Source of the DNA: Celoporthe dispersa
Taxonomy: Eukaryota; Ascomycota; Sordariomycetes; Diaporthales; Cryphonectriaceae
Direction of reading: 5' to 3'
Assembly: GCA_016584495.1 (NCBI GenBank)
Contig: WAID01000001.1
Span: 2,294,001-2,358,000, forward strand
DNA: 64,000 nucleotides
Shown here one piece after another: positions 11,180 to 22,074 of this stretch. Made by a program: the position numbers and the translations under genes. The notes beneath the pieces are model-generated. The model did no database searches and had not been told where the DNA came from. It worked only from the letters and a program-made list of their open reading frames with translations. Numbering within the stretch: position 1 is the stretch's first letter; the number at the start of each line of letters is the position of its first letter.

Positions 11180-12785
11180 CTTGGGGGTCAATTGGCCGTT
11201 AGGACTGCGTAGGAAGGGTCAGGAGAGAGTTGCTGCCTTGGGAGAGCGAGAGAAAGAAAAGAAAAAAAAAGAATTGAACAAGTACCCAGCAGCCCTTCTC
11301 CAGAAAGAGAAGATCACATCACCAGAACTTCTTCAACGTGGGGCTCCCGCGGTCGGAACAGGTCCGGGGTCGGACCGCAGGCTCAGGGATCAGTGGTTTA
11401 GAGCAAGTTACCCTGCTAGGTTAGGCTAATCGGTGGTGGCTCCTGAGCTGTACAGTACTGTTATGCTGTTGGTGGTACTTGTTTATTCCTCGGAATCATT
11501 AGCATTGGCTGGACCTGAAATGCTATGTATGTATCCTATAGTATGTCTCTGGGCAGTACGCAGGGCCTGGTGTCTGGCCTGACATGGACTGCATTGGCCC
11601 CTGGGCTCTCTGTGGAAAAGACAAACAAGTAAAGAAATCGGTCAATCTTGGTGTGTATTACTTGGGTGGGCCAGTACTGCAGCTGCTGCTTGCAGAGCCC
11701 ACATGTCCGCAGCGGTACTACATAGCTATTTAAGTATGTATGTACATGGTGTAGATGGATTGCCGTACTCATTGTATAGTGAATTAAATGAACCAGGTCC
11801 CTTCTCTCTACATCCATCCTTGGGGACAAGAAGGGCAGCGGCAGGTGAACCCACCCTGTAATATTTGTCAAACAGGCCTACCCCATAGTACTTCAGGACC
11901 CTACCCAGGGTGGACCACCACCTTGCCCCTCCTGTCATTTTGCTTCATGTCCTCAAACTCCATAGTCATAAAATGCAAGTACCACTCGCTGTGTGTGCCC
12001 GCACAACACACACTCTCTCTCTTTCTCTGGATCAGATCATCACTCCCCGACTATGGCCTCCCTCTAGGCAGCCTCCTCCTCCTCCTCACCACCACCGCCG
12101 CCACCATTATCATCAGCACCATCACCACTGCCTTCTACCCCTACCTAACCCACGATCGGCAGCTGCAGATCCTGCACCTGCATGCATGTCTCCTGCAGGC
12201 CAAGGGGCGCACTAGAGTTACATAACTTGGCAGACGCGTCTGGAGAGCTTTTGACCTGCTGAGTCGCGCTAAGCTCAGGAGCTCTCTCCCCTCCTGTCCT
12301 TGCCCCCTCTTCACACGCTCCGAGAGTGACAACCAGCAGGACAAGACGGGAGAAGGGGAAAAAAAAAAGGGGGGGTTCAACCTGGCACATGCGCACGGGG
12401 ATTGGGTGATGGCCCCAGACACTCAATCCGCAAAACCATAGTCCACACACCACCACAGCCACCACCACACACCACACTCCTTGTTGCGACAGGCTCTCTC
12501 TCTCTCTCTCTCCCTCTCTGTCTCGACTGTTCCTGACACCTCTGCACACTTTCAACTTCAGATACCCCCTCCCCCCCTGTTTCTTGTCACTGCTGCGCGC
12601 TGTTGATCTTTGCCTGCATTGCTTTCTTCTCTCTCGTTCTCTCTTCTATTGCTTGAGGTCCCCAGCCTGGACCAGCAGCCCCTGCTGAGGCCTGCTAGCC
12701 CTTCTTCTCCGGCCTTGCTTGCCGATCTTGGGTCTTTTTTGTTTACTTTGCTTCTTCAAGTCATTCCTTCCCCAGTCTAGCCAAG
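11180..12785. other. Intergenic region between divergent genes, pyrimidine-rich near 12.5 kb
   Basis: This is the upstream region of LYS12 (minus) and the hypothetical protein at 12786 (plus). Several CT-rich stretches lie at about 12010-12030, 12496-12525 and 12620-12660, as is common before highly transcribed fungal genes. CCT/CAC trinucleotide tracts lie at about 12070-12130. No gene was recognised. Open frames here are driven by these repeats. Confidence 0.5.
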
Positions 12786-14903
12786 ATGAGTGTCAGAGAT
12801 AGGATCAAGATGATGGAGCAGATGGCCAAGAAGGAGGAAGGCGCCATGGATGAGAGGGGACGCAGTCCGGGTGGTGTCTCCTCTGTGAGGTCAAGTATGT
12901 TTTGTTGTCGTCTTGTCTCCTCCCTCACCCAGCCCCGCCACCACCGCGTTCATACCAAGCACAACTTCGACAAGACCTAAGGATACACACTTCTACACAA
13001 ACAAGTCTACCGGCTAGCCTTTACAGAACATTGCTAACTCGTCCTTTTTCTTCTTCTCTCTCCCCCCGTTCTGCAGATGCGAGTGATTCCCCTCGGCCCC
13101 TTTCCAAAGTCCGTACGAGCTTCGTTGCCATCGAGAAGGACGGCCGCATAGGCCTCGCACGACAGGCCAGCGGGGATTCCAACATCTCTGCACGGAAACT
13201 CAGCGGCGACCCCGAGACGGCATCCTCCATCCTCCAAGACCACACGAGGACCAATGTCTCAAGCCCAGACAGCACCCGATCAGAGCTCAACCGGGGCGCC
13301 GGGAGCTCCGCCATCTCCCCCTTCCTCGGCGCAAGACACCGGACCTACACCTGCCCCAGCCGCCGCGGAGCCCTCTGCATCTTCCTCATCATCTGCCAGG
13401 CCACCCCTCTCCGGTCCCGCAGCCTCTGCCCTCTCCATCGCCGGTTCCAGCCCCCCCAAGCCACCTGCCGGGCCTGCCTCCCAGAACACCACCGCCCCCA
13501 GGGCGTTCACCACTCCTTCCGGACCAGCCGGACCTTTCAGCGGCAAGCAAGAAGGGCTTGCGGAGCCGGCCCAGATCAAGAAAGCTCCTCGGGGCGAAGC
13601 CGCCAAAGGTGCCGGTGGCGGGAGCCGCGGTCAGGCTGCGCAGGAGGGTCCGGTTCCACCTGTTCCTGGCCAGGCTCAGGAGAAAGGCGCTGGGGGCAAA
13701 GGCGACCTCAGCGGTAACAGCGGCAGCTCCGGTGGCAGTGCCGGTGGGGGTGCCACCCTCACCCCGGCTCTGAACGGAGCCGACAACAAGGCGAGGACGC
13801 TGAAGCCGGCAGCGACACCTGTGCTGAGGTCACCATCGTCCTCGTCCCAACCCAAGACTGCCGCAAAAGCACCCCAGGCAGCCCCGAAACGATCTGCTAC
13901 CCCGCCTCCCGAGAAGGCAGCCCCCGAGAAGAAGACGCCCTCTACGGTGTCTCCCGGATTTGTGAAACCTCGCCCGAAGTCCCCAACCCGACCGGTGAAG
14001 CTTCCTGCTTCGCTTGTCACGCACACAGCCGCGTCGGGACAAAAAACCAAGAATGCCGGCCCGCCTCCCGCACACGCGAATCGGCCTCAAAGCCGGACAG
14101 CGATGGCTCCGAACGGAAAGGCGGTCAAGAGGTCAGCCTCGGTGGCCGCCCGCCAACGGCCCAGCATCGGGCCTCCTCCAAAGCAGACGGCCAAGGACCA
14201 TCCTGTCCCCAAGAGAGAGGTCAGGGCACCTGACGAGAGCTTCCTGGCAAGAATGACGCGCCCCACACAAGCCAGCGCCAGCAAGGTCGCCGAGAAGGTG
14301 CAGGTGCCTACGACGCCGCCTCGAAAGGTATCTACGGCGGCCAAGAAGCCACCGAGCGCAAAGACAGGGCCAGCCAGGAGGGTCGTCTCCAAGCCGGTCT
14401 CCGCAACGACCTCTGCCGCAGCGACACCCGAGGCCAGCAGGAAGGACGAACCGTTCTCGGCCAGAGAACTCACGAGGAAGATATCGAAGACTGCCATCGC
14501 AGAGGAGTCGATTACTGTCGCCAAGAGGACGAAGGCGAATGCGCCCCAAAAGATATCGGAAGAGAAGGTCGAGGCCCCGACATCCACCAGGCCTGAGTCT
14601 CCCCCGGAAAAGGACGATGCCCCAGAGACGTCTGAGAGCGACGTGCTCAAGACATCTGAGCAGGAGGACCCTGATTTAGAATCGTCCGAGAAGACGGGAG
14701 GCGCTCCGAAGGCGTCGGACGCGCTGTTCGCAGCATTCATGAACCCTGGGGCGGAAAAGACGGATGCACCCCAGGCTAATGGTATCCACGAGCAAGAGAA
14801 GACGGATGGGCAGGTTTCTAGCGGAAATCCTGATGCCGGAGCTGGAGCCGAGGGATCTCGACAGCCGGCGACCGACGCGCAGCATGAGGAAAAGGAGTTG
14901 TAA
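12786..14903 (+). CDS. Large disordered hypothetical protein, Pro/Ala/Ser/Lys-rich, one apparent frame break
   Basis: Exon 1 is 12786-12894 (MSVRDRIKMMEQMAKKEE...), followed by a 182-base intron and exon 2 from 13077 to the stop at 14903. The first part has a recognisable conserved-looking block, PLSKVRTSFVAIEKDGRIG. The rest is low-complexity: polyserine, alanine/proline stretches, then many basic KAP/KTP-like segments and an acidic end (ending EEKEL). I do not recognise a domain and assign no function; the composition would suit a scaffold or cytoskeleton-associated protein, but that is only a guess. The frame changes between about 13230 and 13330. Removing one C from the C5 run 13317-13321 gives a continuous protein of 644 residues. 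A 50-base intron at 13256-13305 is a weaker alternative because its acceptor is poor. Confidence 0.7.
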
Positions 14904-15671
14904 AGGCGAGGGACGCTGCGCGGTATTGCAGCCGTCTCTCCCTGGATGAATTTTGTTCTGTTCTGGACACCTACATTACATGATGGGTGTCCTGTCTACG
15001 TAGGGAGGGCCCAGGTTCTTTTTTTTTTCTTCTCTTTTTTTCCCCCCTTTCTTTTCCCCGCCACACATGATACCTCAGGAGTTTCGACCGGTCTTACTGT
15101 CCTACGGCTCGTTGGGCGTTTGAGGAACAAGGCTGGGAACATGCGGGTAGAGTAGACCTCGCTTGTACATAGCTCTGGACAGAATGGACCAAACCACACG
15201 CGTCCTACGAAATCTGCAACGAGTAATGGAGCGCTCTTACCTGAAATCCACTTCTTGATAGTCTTTTTTTTCCCCCTATATTGGAAGAATTGAAGATTTG
15301 CGTCTTTACGCGTTCTATCTCTGGGTATACCATATCTACTAGGCGAAAGAGGTGCAGGTGATGATGTTGTGACTAGATCCGATTGCCACCGCACGATACG
15401 GTGGTCTCCTGAGCCGACCTGGTGGGTAGCTCAGCCCAACGCCATGTCATCTCCTCGCCCGCAGTCCCTCTTAGCTGGCGGAACTCTTCCTCTTCTTCAG
15501 AGCAGGAGACATTCGAGGTGTGTGTCCAGCCCGGAGCAGGTCTTCCAGAACGCCTTGCGCCCATGCGTGATCTCTGCCCCCTCGGTCTCAAGAGAAATGC
15601 AGCCGGACGTCAACAGGTCCTTTACAGCGCGCGCACGCCCGCCCCTGGCTTTTTCCAATCCAAAGCCCCTC
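14904..15671. other. 3' region between two convergent genes
   Basis: This lies between the 3' end of the disordered protein gene (plus) and that of uS8m (minus). Pyrimidine tracts occur at 15018-15055 and 15266-15278. The pieces of open frame present have no motif. Nothing else was recognised. Confidence 0.5.
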
Positions 15672-16187
15672 TCAGTAAGGGCTCACGCGACACAATATCA
15701 GCCCGCCGACCTTCTTATCCAGCGCCTCCCTGATCTCCAGCACACCGCTGTCGGTCGCGACAAACATACACTCCCCAATCTTGAGCCCGCCGACATACCC
15801 GCTCTCGAACCCCCTGGCGATGCGCCGCAGGCCGACGAGCTTCTGGGTGATGGGCCGCTTCGGCTTCGTCACAGCGCTCACGTTGCGCATGACCGGCTCG
15901 CCGTCCATGTACTTGAGGCCCAGCCACAGGCGCCGGGTGGCCACGTTGTGGGTCGTCACGGGCTCGTAGGAGGTGACGGCTGCGGGGCCCCCCGGCGGCC
16001 GTGAGGAGGGTTTCTGGGTCGGGGGCTGGGGCCCGCCGCGGACGACGGTGGAGATGAGGCCGGAGCGGTGGAGGGCGAGGGAGAGGAGGAGGTTCTGTTT
16101 TGTGTTGGGGAGGGAGGTCAGGCCCAGGCGGGCGCGGGAGGCGTTCTGGAGGTGGGCGCAGGCGTTGACCACGTTTGCGATGGGCAT
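15672..16187 (-). CDS. MRPS8: Mitochondrial small-subunit ribosomal protein uS8m
   Basis: A single exon encodes 171 residues starting MPIANVVNACAHLQNASRA. It belongs to ribosomal protein S8, which binds the central domain of the small-subunit rRNA and is needed to assemble the mitochondrial small subunit. The N-terminal helix with NLLLSLALHRSGLIS, the central RRLWLGLKYMDGEPVM and the C-terminal block RPITQKLVGLRRI...GECMFVATDSGVLEIREAL..GGLILC follow the S8 order, including the closing GG-ILC motif. A Pro-rich insert at about residues 53-68 is typical of fungal mitochondrial versions. Eukaryotic cytosolic uS8 (Rps22) differs in the C-terminal half, so the mitochondrial form is preferred. Confidence 0.92.
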   Translation of the reverse strand: MPIANVVNACAHLQNASRARLGLTSLPNTKQNLLLSLALHRSGLISTVVRGGPQPPTQKPSSRPPGGPAAVTSYEPVTTHNVATRRLWLGLKYMDGEPVMRNVSAVTKPKRPITQKLVGLRRIARGFESGYVGGLKIGECMFVATDSGVLEIREALDKKVGGLILCRVSPY

Positions 16188-17112
16188 GGTGGGCGGCGAG
16201 AGGTCCGCTTCTCTCTCTTTTTTTTTTTCTTTTTTTTTTTATTTGGCCTCTGTTCGCCCTGGTGGGAGCAAGAGAAGATATTGGTCGGCCTCGCTCGAGA
16301 TGTTTCTTCGTCGATGGCAGCCGGGCTTGTTTCGTCTTGTGTGTGATGGATGGGTCGAGGGTGAGAGGTTTGATCTTGTCTTTTTGCTCTCGCAGGTTCA
16401 GCACTGACCTCCTCGGCCTTCTTCTTGCTGTACAATGCTGGCGTTTCGCTCTGGTGAGGGCGCACCACGGGTCGAGGGGCAGTTGACGACTGCTATGGTT
16501 TCCCGCAAAGAGTGGTGGAAATTTCCAAGAGAGTCTCTCGGGCAGAGCACGGACCAGTGACAAGGATGGCTGTGCTCAAGCACAGGGTACGTACCGTAGC
16601 ACTGTAGCGGCAGTACATACATAGTAGTGTGGTATCCTGGGCTATGTACTCTACCATATTGCAGGCGGTGGTGCGGTACATCAGTGGAAGCCCCACCCCA
16701 CTACAGGCCCTTGCAGAGAGACACTCGACAGACGACTGGGCTGCTAAGCGCCCAGCGGCAGCACGATGCGGTGGCAGGGCGAGGTGGACGCTGGTTGGAA
16801 GAAACTGGACTGCGGCAGTGCCGGGGTTGTATTGTGCGGAGGTGACGTTGAGGGAGGGGGGGGGGGGATTGGGCTTCTACATAAAAAGGTTGGTTGAGCC
16901 GAAGGTGCGAGCTGCATCGCGATCCTCCCCGTGAGATCCCCTCATGTGTGTGCCTGTGCTCTCAATCTCTTGTCTGTCCCTCTCTCTTCTCCTCTGCCCC
17001 TCCTCTTTTCTTTTTCTTCTTCTCTGCGACTCCGTTCTTATCGTCTCTGGAGATCTGCTCCCAGGTGTAGAGAGCCCTCTAAAGACATCGGGCTGTTGTT
17101 GCGTCCGTGATC
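16188..17112. other. Intergenic region between divergent genes
   Basis: This is the upstream region of uS8m (minus) and the gene at 17113 (plus). T-rich tracts lie at 16219-16241 and a G-run at about 16856-16868. A CT-rich tract at about 16960-17030 precedes the plus-strand gene. No further gene was recognised. Confidence 0.5.
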
Positions 17113-18816
17113 ATGGCTGTCAGGCCAGGTGAGGAGAACGTGGCTACGCTGTAAGCACGACGACAAGAGAAAGGGGGGAAAAAGAAGAAGCTCGCAGTGG
17201 ATTCAGACCTCGTGGGATAGAGCACGCTGACAAGGTCCTCCTGCGCCGGCTGGGTGGGTGGGGAAAAAAATAAAAGGTTCGGCGATGTTCACTACTTCTA
17301 TGGCCCGCCGAACGCCAGCCCACCACACCACCGCTTCGACAAGGGCTCCTACGTTTACCTGTTCGAGAACGCAAACGAGAGGCGGGCGCGCATTGAGGTC
17401 GCCAACCAGCCCGGGACGGAGGAGCAGGATGCTTTTGACGGCTGTGAGCACCATCACCTCCTCTCCCCCCCCCCCTTCCTCTCTCCCCCTCCTCCTCCCT
17501 GTTCCTCATAGGTCGTGACAAGAGGGGGGACTGACCAGCTGGCCCATGGAGGGGATCGGGAAAACCAACAGTCCTCGACAAGGCCCACGTGACGTACTCA
17601 TACAGGCAGCAGTGCCTGGTGAACCTGGTGGTGGGCGACGTCGACGGCCACGAGGAGTGGCATCTGCCCACCTACGACCCGCGCAACGAGAACAAGTACC
17701 ACTACAAGCTCCACTCCCTCGACATCTACTTCTGGACCCGCGAGGATGCCCTCTCCTTTGTCAGCGGCGTCCGGCGTGTCCTGCCCCCGGACCAGGTCGA
17801 CGTCCAGGACGAGCCCGCGCCACCGCAGCAGCGACAACAGCCCGCCGAGGTGAGCTCCGTCGTGCAGAGGCTGGAGAACGTCGCCATCGCCGACGCCAGC
17901 GTGGATTTCCCGCCACCACCACCACCACCACCAGCAGCGACGAACCAGAGCGGCGGCGGCGGCAGCAGCAGCAGCGTAAACCTGCCATCCTTCGCGCCCC
18001 CACCCCTCTCCGCCGTCTCCGCGGGCCACCGCGACAACAGCGATGACCACAGCCCCAGCCCTCCCCCCGCCTGGCAGCTTCGTCCCTATGGCCTACAACC
18101 CGGCCGCCCCCGCCGCCCCCGAGCAGCTCCAGCACCGCGAAAAGACCCCGCCCCCTGAGGACGGCGTCATGAACCCGCTCCAGGCCCGCCTCATGCAGGA
18201 CGCCGGCACCCCGTTCTCCCCAGGCCTCATGGGCCCCGGCGCCGGCAGCGGCATGCACCACCCCGGCGGCGGCAACCTCGGCCCCCTCAGCCCGGGCTTC
18301 GCTCCTCCCCAGTTCCAGCCTCCGCCCGGCGCCCCGACGTTTCCCGCGCCTCCCGTCGGCACCCCTGGCATGCCGCCCCAGGGCTTTGGCGTACACCAGC
18401 CGCAGTACCAGCACCCGGGCCTGATGCGCGCGGCGACAATGCCTGCGGCCACCGGTATGCCCTCGCCCGCGCTGCAGTCCCCCTACGGCTCCGCACAGCC
18501 CTTCCCCGTCAGCCCTGCGCCGCCGTACGCGCCGGCCCAGCACGCCACCCCGCCCGTCACGAGCCCGGGCCTGCCGCCGCCTCCGCCGGGCGGGTACTCG
18601 AACTACTCGTACGCGCCACAGCAGCAGCAGGGACACGTGGGGGCAGCGGCAGGCCCGTACGCGATCCACCAGCAGGCGTACAGGCCGACCGAGGGCGAGG
18701 CGGCGATCAAGTACACGCCCAAGAAGGAGGTCCGGGGCCGGCTGGAGGATAATGCGGGGCGGATCGAGAAGGGCGTCACGGGGATGCTGAAGAGGTTTGA
18801 GAAGAAGTTTGGATGA
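17113..18816 (+). CDS. Conserved hypothetical protein with globular N-terminus and proline-rich tail, one apparent frame break
   Basis: Exons 17113-17150, 17277-17443 and 17572-18816 join as MAVRPGEENVATLFGDV..., with phase-exact junctions. The first acceptor (AAAAG) is weak but is the one that restores frame. Residues about 13-150 look globular, with VHYFYGPP, YVYLFENANERRARIE, CLVNLVVGDVDGHEEWHLP and HSLDIYFWTREDALSFV. The rest is low-complexity: polyproline, polyglycine and long Pro/Gly/Gln/Tyr segments. A short charged C-terminus follows (KYTPKKEVRGRLEDNAGRI, ending KRFEKKFG). I do not recognise the family and give no function. The frame changes in the Pro-rich part. Dropping one C from the C6 run at 18063-18068 gives SPPPPGSFVPMAYNP and a 482-residue protein. 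No good intron explains it. Confidence 0.75.
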
Positions 18817-20175
18817 GGCAAGGGGGGCCAGTCAGTGTGGTACACACACATATATATATATACTTATATATATATATGCTTCCAGTTTGTGAAGGAGTGA
18901 ATGAGTGAGTAGGTCTTGTATGAGTTTCAGAGATGATTGAATAGTCACAGTTCCACCATTGGGGGAGAAGGTGGAGTGGGGAGGAGAAAAGAAGCCGCTA
19001 TAACGACATTTTTGTCTGCTGTGATTTAGCTGCTACGTACGGATCTAGATACATAATTCGTCACAAACGGTCTTTCAAGTTCTCGACGGCTGCCGGGAGG
19101 AATTGGACGTTTCGGGACAGTCTGATGGCGAGGCGGAGATGTCGGTTCCTGGGACTTGTGTGTAGCTATTCTTTAATCCTCTCTCTCTCTCTCTCTCTCT
19201 TTCTTTTTCTAAAATAATAATAATAATAATAATAACGAAACAGGGGAGTCTTGTCAGGGGATTTTTTTTTTTTTCAATTTAGGGATCACGAATGATGATC
19301 TGTCCTAAGCCGACAAGACCATGTGTCATGCGTACAGTTTCGCCTAGGATGTCTAATCTCTTGTGTGTCTTGCAACAGAATCTTCACATGGGAGGGAGAG
19401 AGGAGGCCTAGGCCATCTATCCCTCCGAGGATGACCCCTAGAGTGATGAGCACAAGGACACCCTTCACATGCTGGGGTATGGCTGAGCTCCCCGGTTCGA
19501 TCTCTGCTCAAGTTCAGGGCCAAAGATTAATTCCATCTTCCCTCCTCCTTTCTCCAGCCATTCCCGGTCCATCGCAGGCTCTGGTGTAGACAGAAGCCCG
19601 GCCGGCCACCACCCCCAGAAGGATGTTGCCAGCAGGTTATACTGATCCGTCAATCAGTGTGCGCCTCGGTCCAGATCTCGGTCTTCCGGTCTCTAAGCTC
19701 CAACGGATGAGATGCCTTCTGGTGGGCCCTTCGATTCTTTACCCATGCAGGGTCTGGAGTTCGTGCTTCCTCTCTCTCTCTCATATGCGGTCCGCATCAT
19801 CTCGACTTCGTTGGTTGCGGAGGGGCCGATCGTAAGCGGCTGCTGTACAAGCCGTCACGTTTCATGTCGGACATGCCGGCGCTCAGGAGTTCCGTCGGGC
19901 TTGTGGTCCTCCTTACAGCCCCGTCTGCAGTTCCAACTCGCGGGGTAGATAGACTCTCATGACCATCTCCTCCCGCTCACTCGGCTGTGAGACGTCTTTT
20001 TGTATGGAGAGTCCAATCTCCTCGATGGTCGTTAAAAAAAAAAAAGATCAATGTGTGCCAAGGGTATAACGTGTAGCCGCATCTGCATGCTCGAACCATA
20101 TCCCAAAGAAAAGACAACATTAATAACAATTTAACAATAAAAAATATCAGCGACAAGCAGCCCTCCCCGGTCACT
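18817..20175. other. 3' region between convergent genes with TA, CT and AAT microsatellites
   Basis: This lies between the 3' ends of the genes at 17113 (plus) and 20820 (minus). It holds a TA-rich tract at 18850-18877, a CT run at about 19179-19201, an AAT trinucleotide run at about 19212-19235 and T/A runs at about 19261-19275 and 20033-20045. No gene was recognised. Confidence 0.6.
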
Positions 20176-20820
20176 TCAGTCTTCTACCGCCACGAGGAAG
20201 CCGCAGCCACGGGGCACCTGGGCGTCGGCAGTGTCGGGGACCAGGAAGACAAGATCGTCGGTGACCCGGTACAGGGAGCCCGGCTGCAGGCCCTCGTCAC
20301 CAGGGCGGTCCTCGGATCGGCCTTGGCGTTGCTGTCGCCCTTCTCCGGGCAGAGCCTGTCTAGGCACACCCGTTCCTCGTCTCGGGTGGACTGCCGCCGC
20401 CGCCGCCGCGGCGACGACCGGGCATATAGGTCCCACAGCGAGAGGGACAGCAGGGCCAGGAATGACAGCAGGCAGGCGAGGCGGGTGAGCAGCAGGACAG
20501 ACGGGTGGCGGCCGAGGAAGGCGTCGATGGGCGCGAGGGCGCGCGTGAGGCCGTTCAGGGCCGACTCGGAAAGGCCGGCACCGAGCTGTACCCTCTGGAA
20601 GGGGCTCTCGTAGAAGTCATGGTGTGCGTGGTGCTGAGCTGTGGAGGGAGTCAGCGGTCTGGTCGGCAGGGACAACCAGGTGGGTCACCGATCAGAGAGT
20701 TGGGGCATAGGTAAGATGCTCACCTGAAGACTGTACTTCTGCGTGCAGGCCTGAGTTCAAGGGAGCAGCCCTCCATGACGGGTCATAGACCAGCGGGCTC
20801 TGGTATGGCAGTGGAACCAT
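20176..20820 (-). CDS. Small hypothetical protein with one membrane segment, one apparent frame break
   Basis: Exon 1 is 20820-20724 (MVPLPYQSPLVYDPSW...); the intron has canonical GTGAGC and CTCCACAG ends; exon 2 is 20638-20176. The join reads EVQSSAQHHAHHDFYESPFQRVQ. A strongly hydrophobic segment, RLACLLSFLALLSLSLW, is the one clear membrane span. It is followed by an Arg-rich cytosolic-looking stretch and then LYRVTDDLVFLVPD with a conserved-looking C-terminus GCGFLVAVED. I do not recognise the family. The frame changes between the Arg-rich part and the C-terminus. One extra base, for example at the GGG run 20303-20305 (plus strand), gives a 186-residue protein. A 59-base intron with a GAG acceptor is possible but weak. 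Confidence 0.65.
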
Positions 20821-21056
20821 GGTGCTGATAGATGTGCTCGCTCTGCCCAGAGGCAGCAGATCAATCCTGGTGGCGTGGGTGCAGGGAGGCGAGTGGGTGA
20901 GGAGGTAGGTGAGGGTGTGTGTGGGTGTGTGTGGCCCTTATAGAGGCTCAGGCAGATAGATCACTTGTAGAGAACAACCTCACAGGTGACAGCAGCGAGA
21001 GGAGGGGCAAGCAGAGTGGCTCAGTTGACGTGTTTATAAAAAAGAGGAGGAGGGAG

Positions 21057-21113
21057 GTGTGTGTGTGTGTGTGTGTGAGAGAGTGTGAGAGAGAGCGAGA
21101 GAGAGAGAGAAAG
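21057..21113. repeat. GT microsatellite followed by GA microsatellite
   Basis: A GT run of about 21 bases (21057-21077) passes directly into a GA-rich run to about 21113, some 240-290 bases upstream of the small membrane protein start at 20820. Confidence 0.85.
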
Positions 21114-21348
21114 CGGGCGAACCTTATCTCAGGTCCGAGGGTGGCGTCAAGAGGTGAATGCGAGGTGACCATGAAGCTACTTTTTTTTTTGTCTGGTGGG
21201 GGCAGCATGTAGATGTATGTAAGTGTGTGTGTATGTATGTCAGACTGTGCCTCGTGCCACCTGTTCGAGCTCAGGGTGCTCATCAATAGGATGACAGCAT
21301 GACAAGCCGGAAGATGGGCGGTGGAAGAGTGGGTAAGAGAGAGGGAGG

Positions 21349-21349
<1 letters not shown>

Positions 21350-21388
<39 letters not shown>
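21350..21388. repeat. GA microsatellite
   Basis: A near-perfect GA dinucleotide run of about 39 bases in the gene-free interval. Confidence 0.9.
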
Positions 21389-21389
<1 letters not shown>

Positions 21390-22030
21390 GAGAGTGCGGA
21401 GTTGAGGCTGAACTGAGAGGACCGTCCTCCAGGCGGGTCTAGCGACTATTTTAAAGAATAAGCTTCTTTCCAGGGTTCATCTGGTCATGGCTTGGGCCTC
21501 TGGCTGCCCTGGGTTGGGGAATTGGGGGGGATTGGGCGGCGGGAATGAAAGAGGTCCTCCTCCTGTGTGTCATGCTAGAATGTTTCTCTCCCCTGTGCCG
21601 TCAGCACCCTACCGCCTACCTCCCACTTTTGAGTGCTGTGGTGCTACGCATATAGTACAGGCAGGCCCTTGAGTACCCTGGCAGGCATACCCTATCGAGA
21701 GCCCAGCAGGGGTGGTGGTGGTCTTACTGCTCTCGTCAGCAGCTCCTGCAGGTGCCACCTGGGCAGACTCAGAGGCCCTGAACGCAAGCACTGGTCCTGC
21801 CTGCCTAGCCTGGCCATGACCTGGCACTGCAGGAAGCAGCGGGCCAAGGGATGCGGTCAGCACTCCCTCCTGACCTGCCTACAGGCCACCCAATTGGGTG
21901 AACTTGTTCAGGCAGGCATGCACTGCAGGGAAGAGGGGTAAGAGCCCCCACAGGCCAGCTCGGACATGGCGAGCTCAACTCGAACCATCGTCCAAGCTGC
22001 ACTGGCAGTGGTAGCGAGGTGTAGAGAGAG

Positions 22031-22032
<2 letters not shown>

Positions 22033-22073
<41 letters not shown>
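22033..22073. repeat. GT microsatellite
   Basis: A perfect GT run of about 41 bases, followed within 40 bases by a CCCA-type tetranucleotide tract. Confidence 0.92.

Positions 22074-22074
<1 letters not shown>

Noticed and set aside
13256..13305. A 50-base intron repairing the frame of the disordered protein gene
   Set aside because: The donor is acceptable, but the acceptor (GGGAG) has no pyrimidine tract; the C5 run is a simpler explanation.
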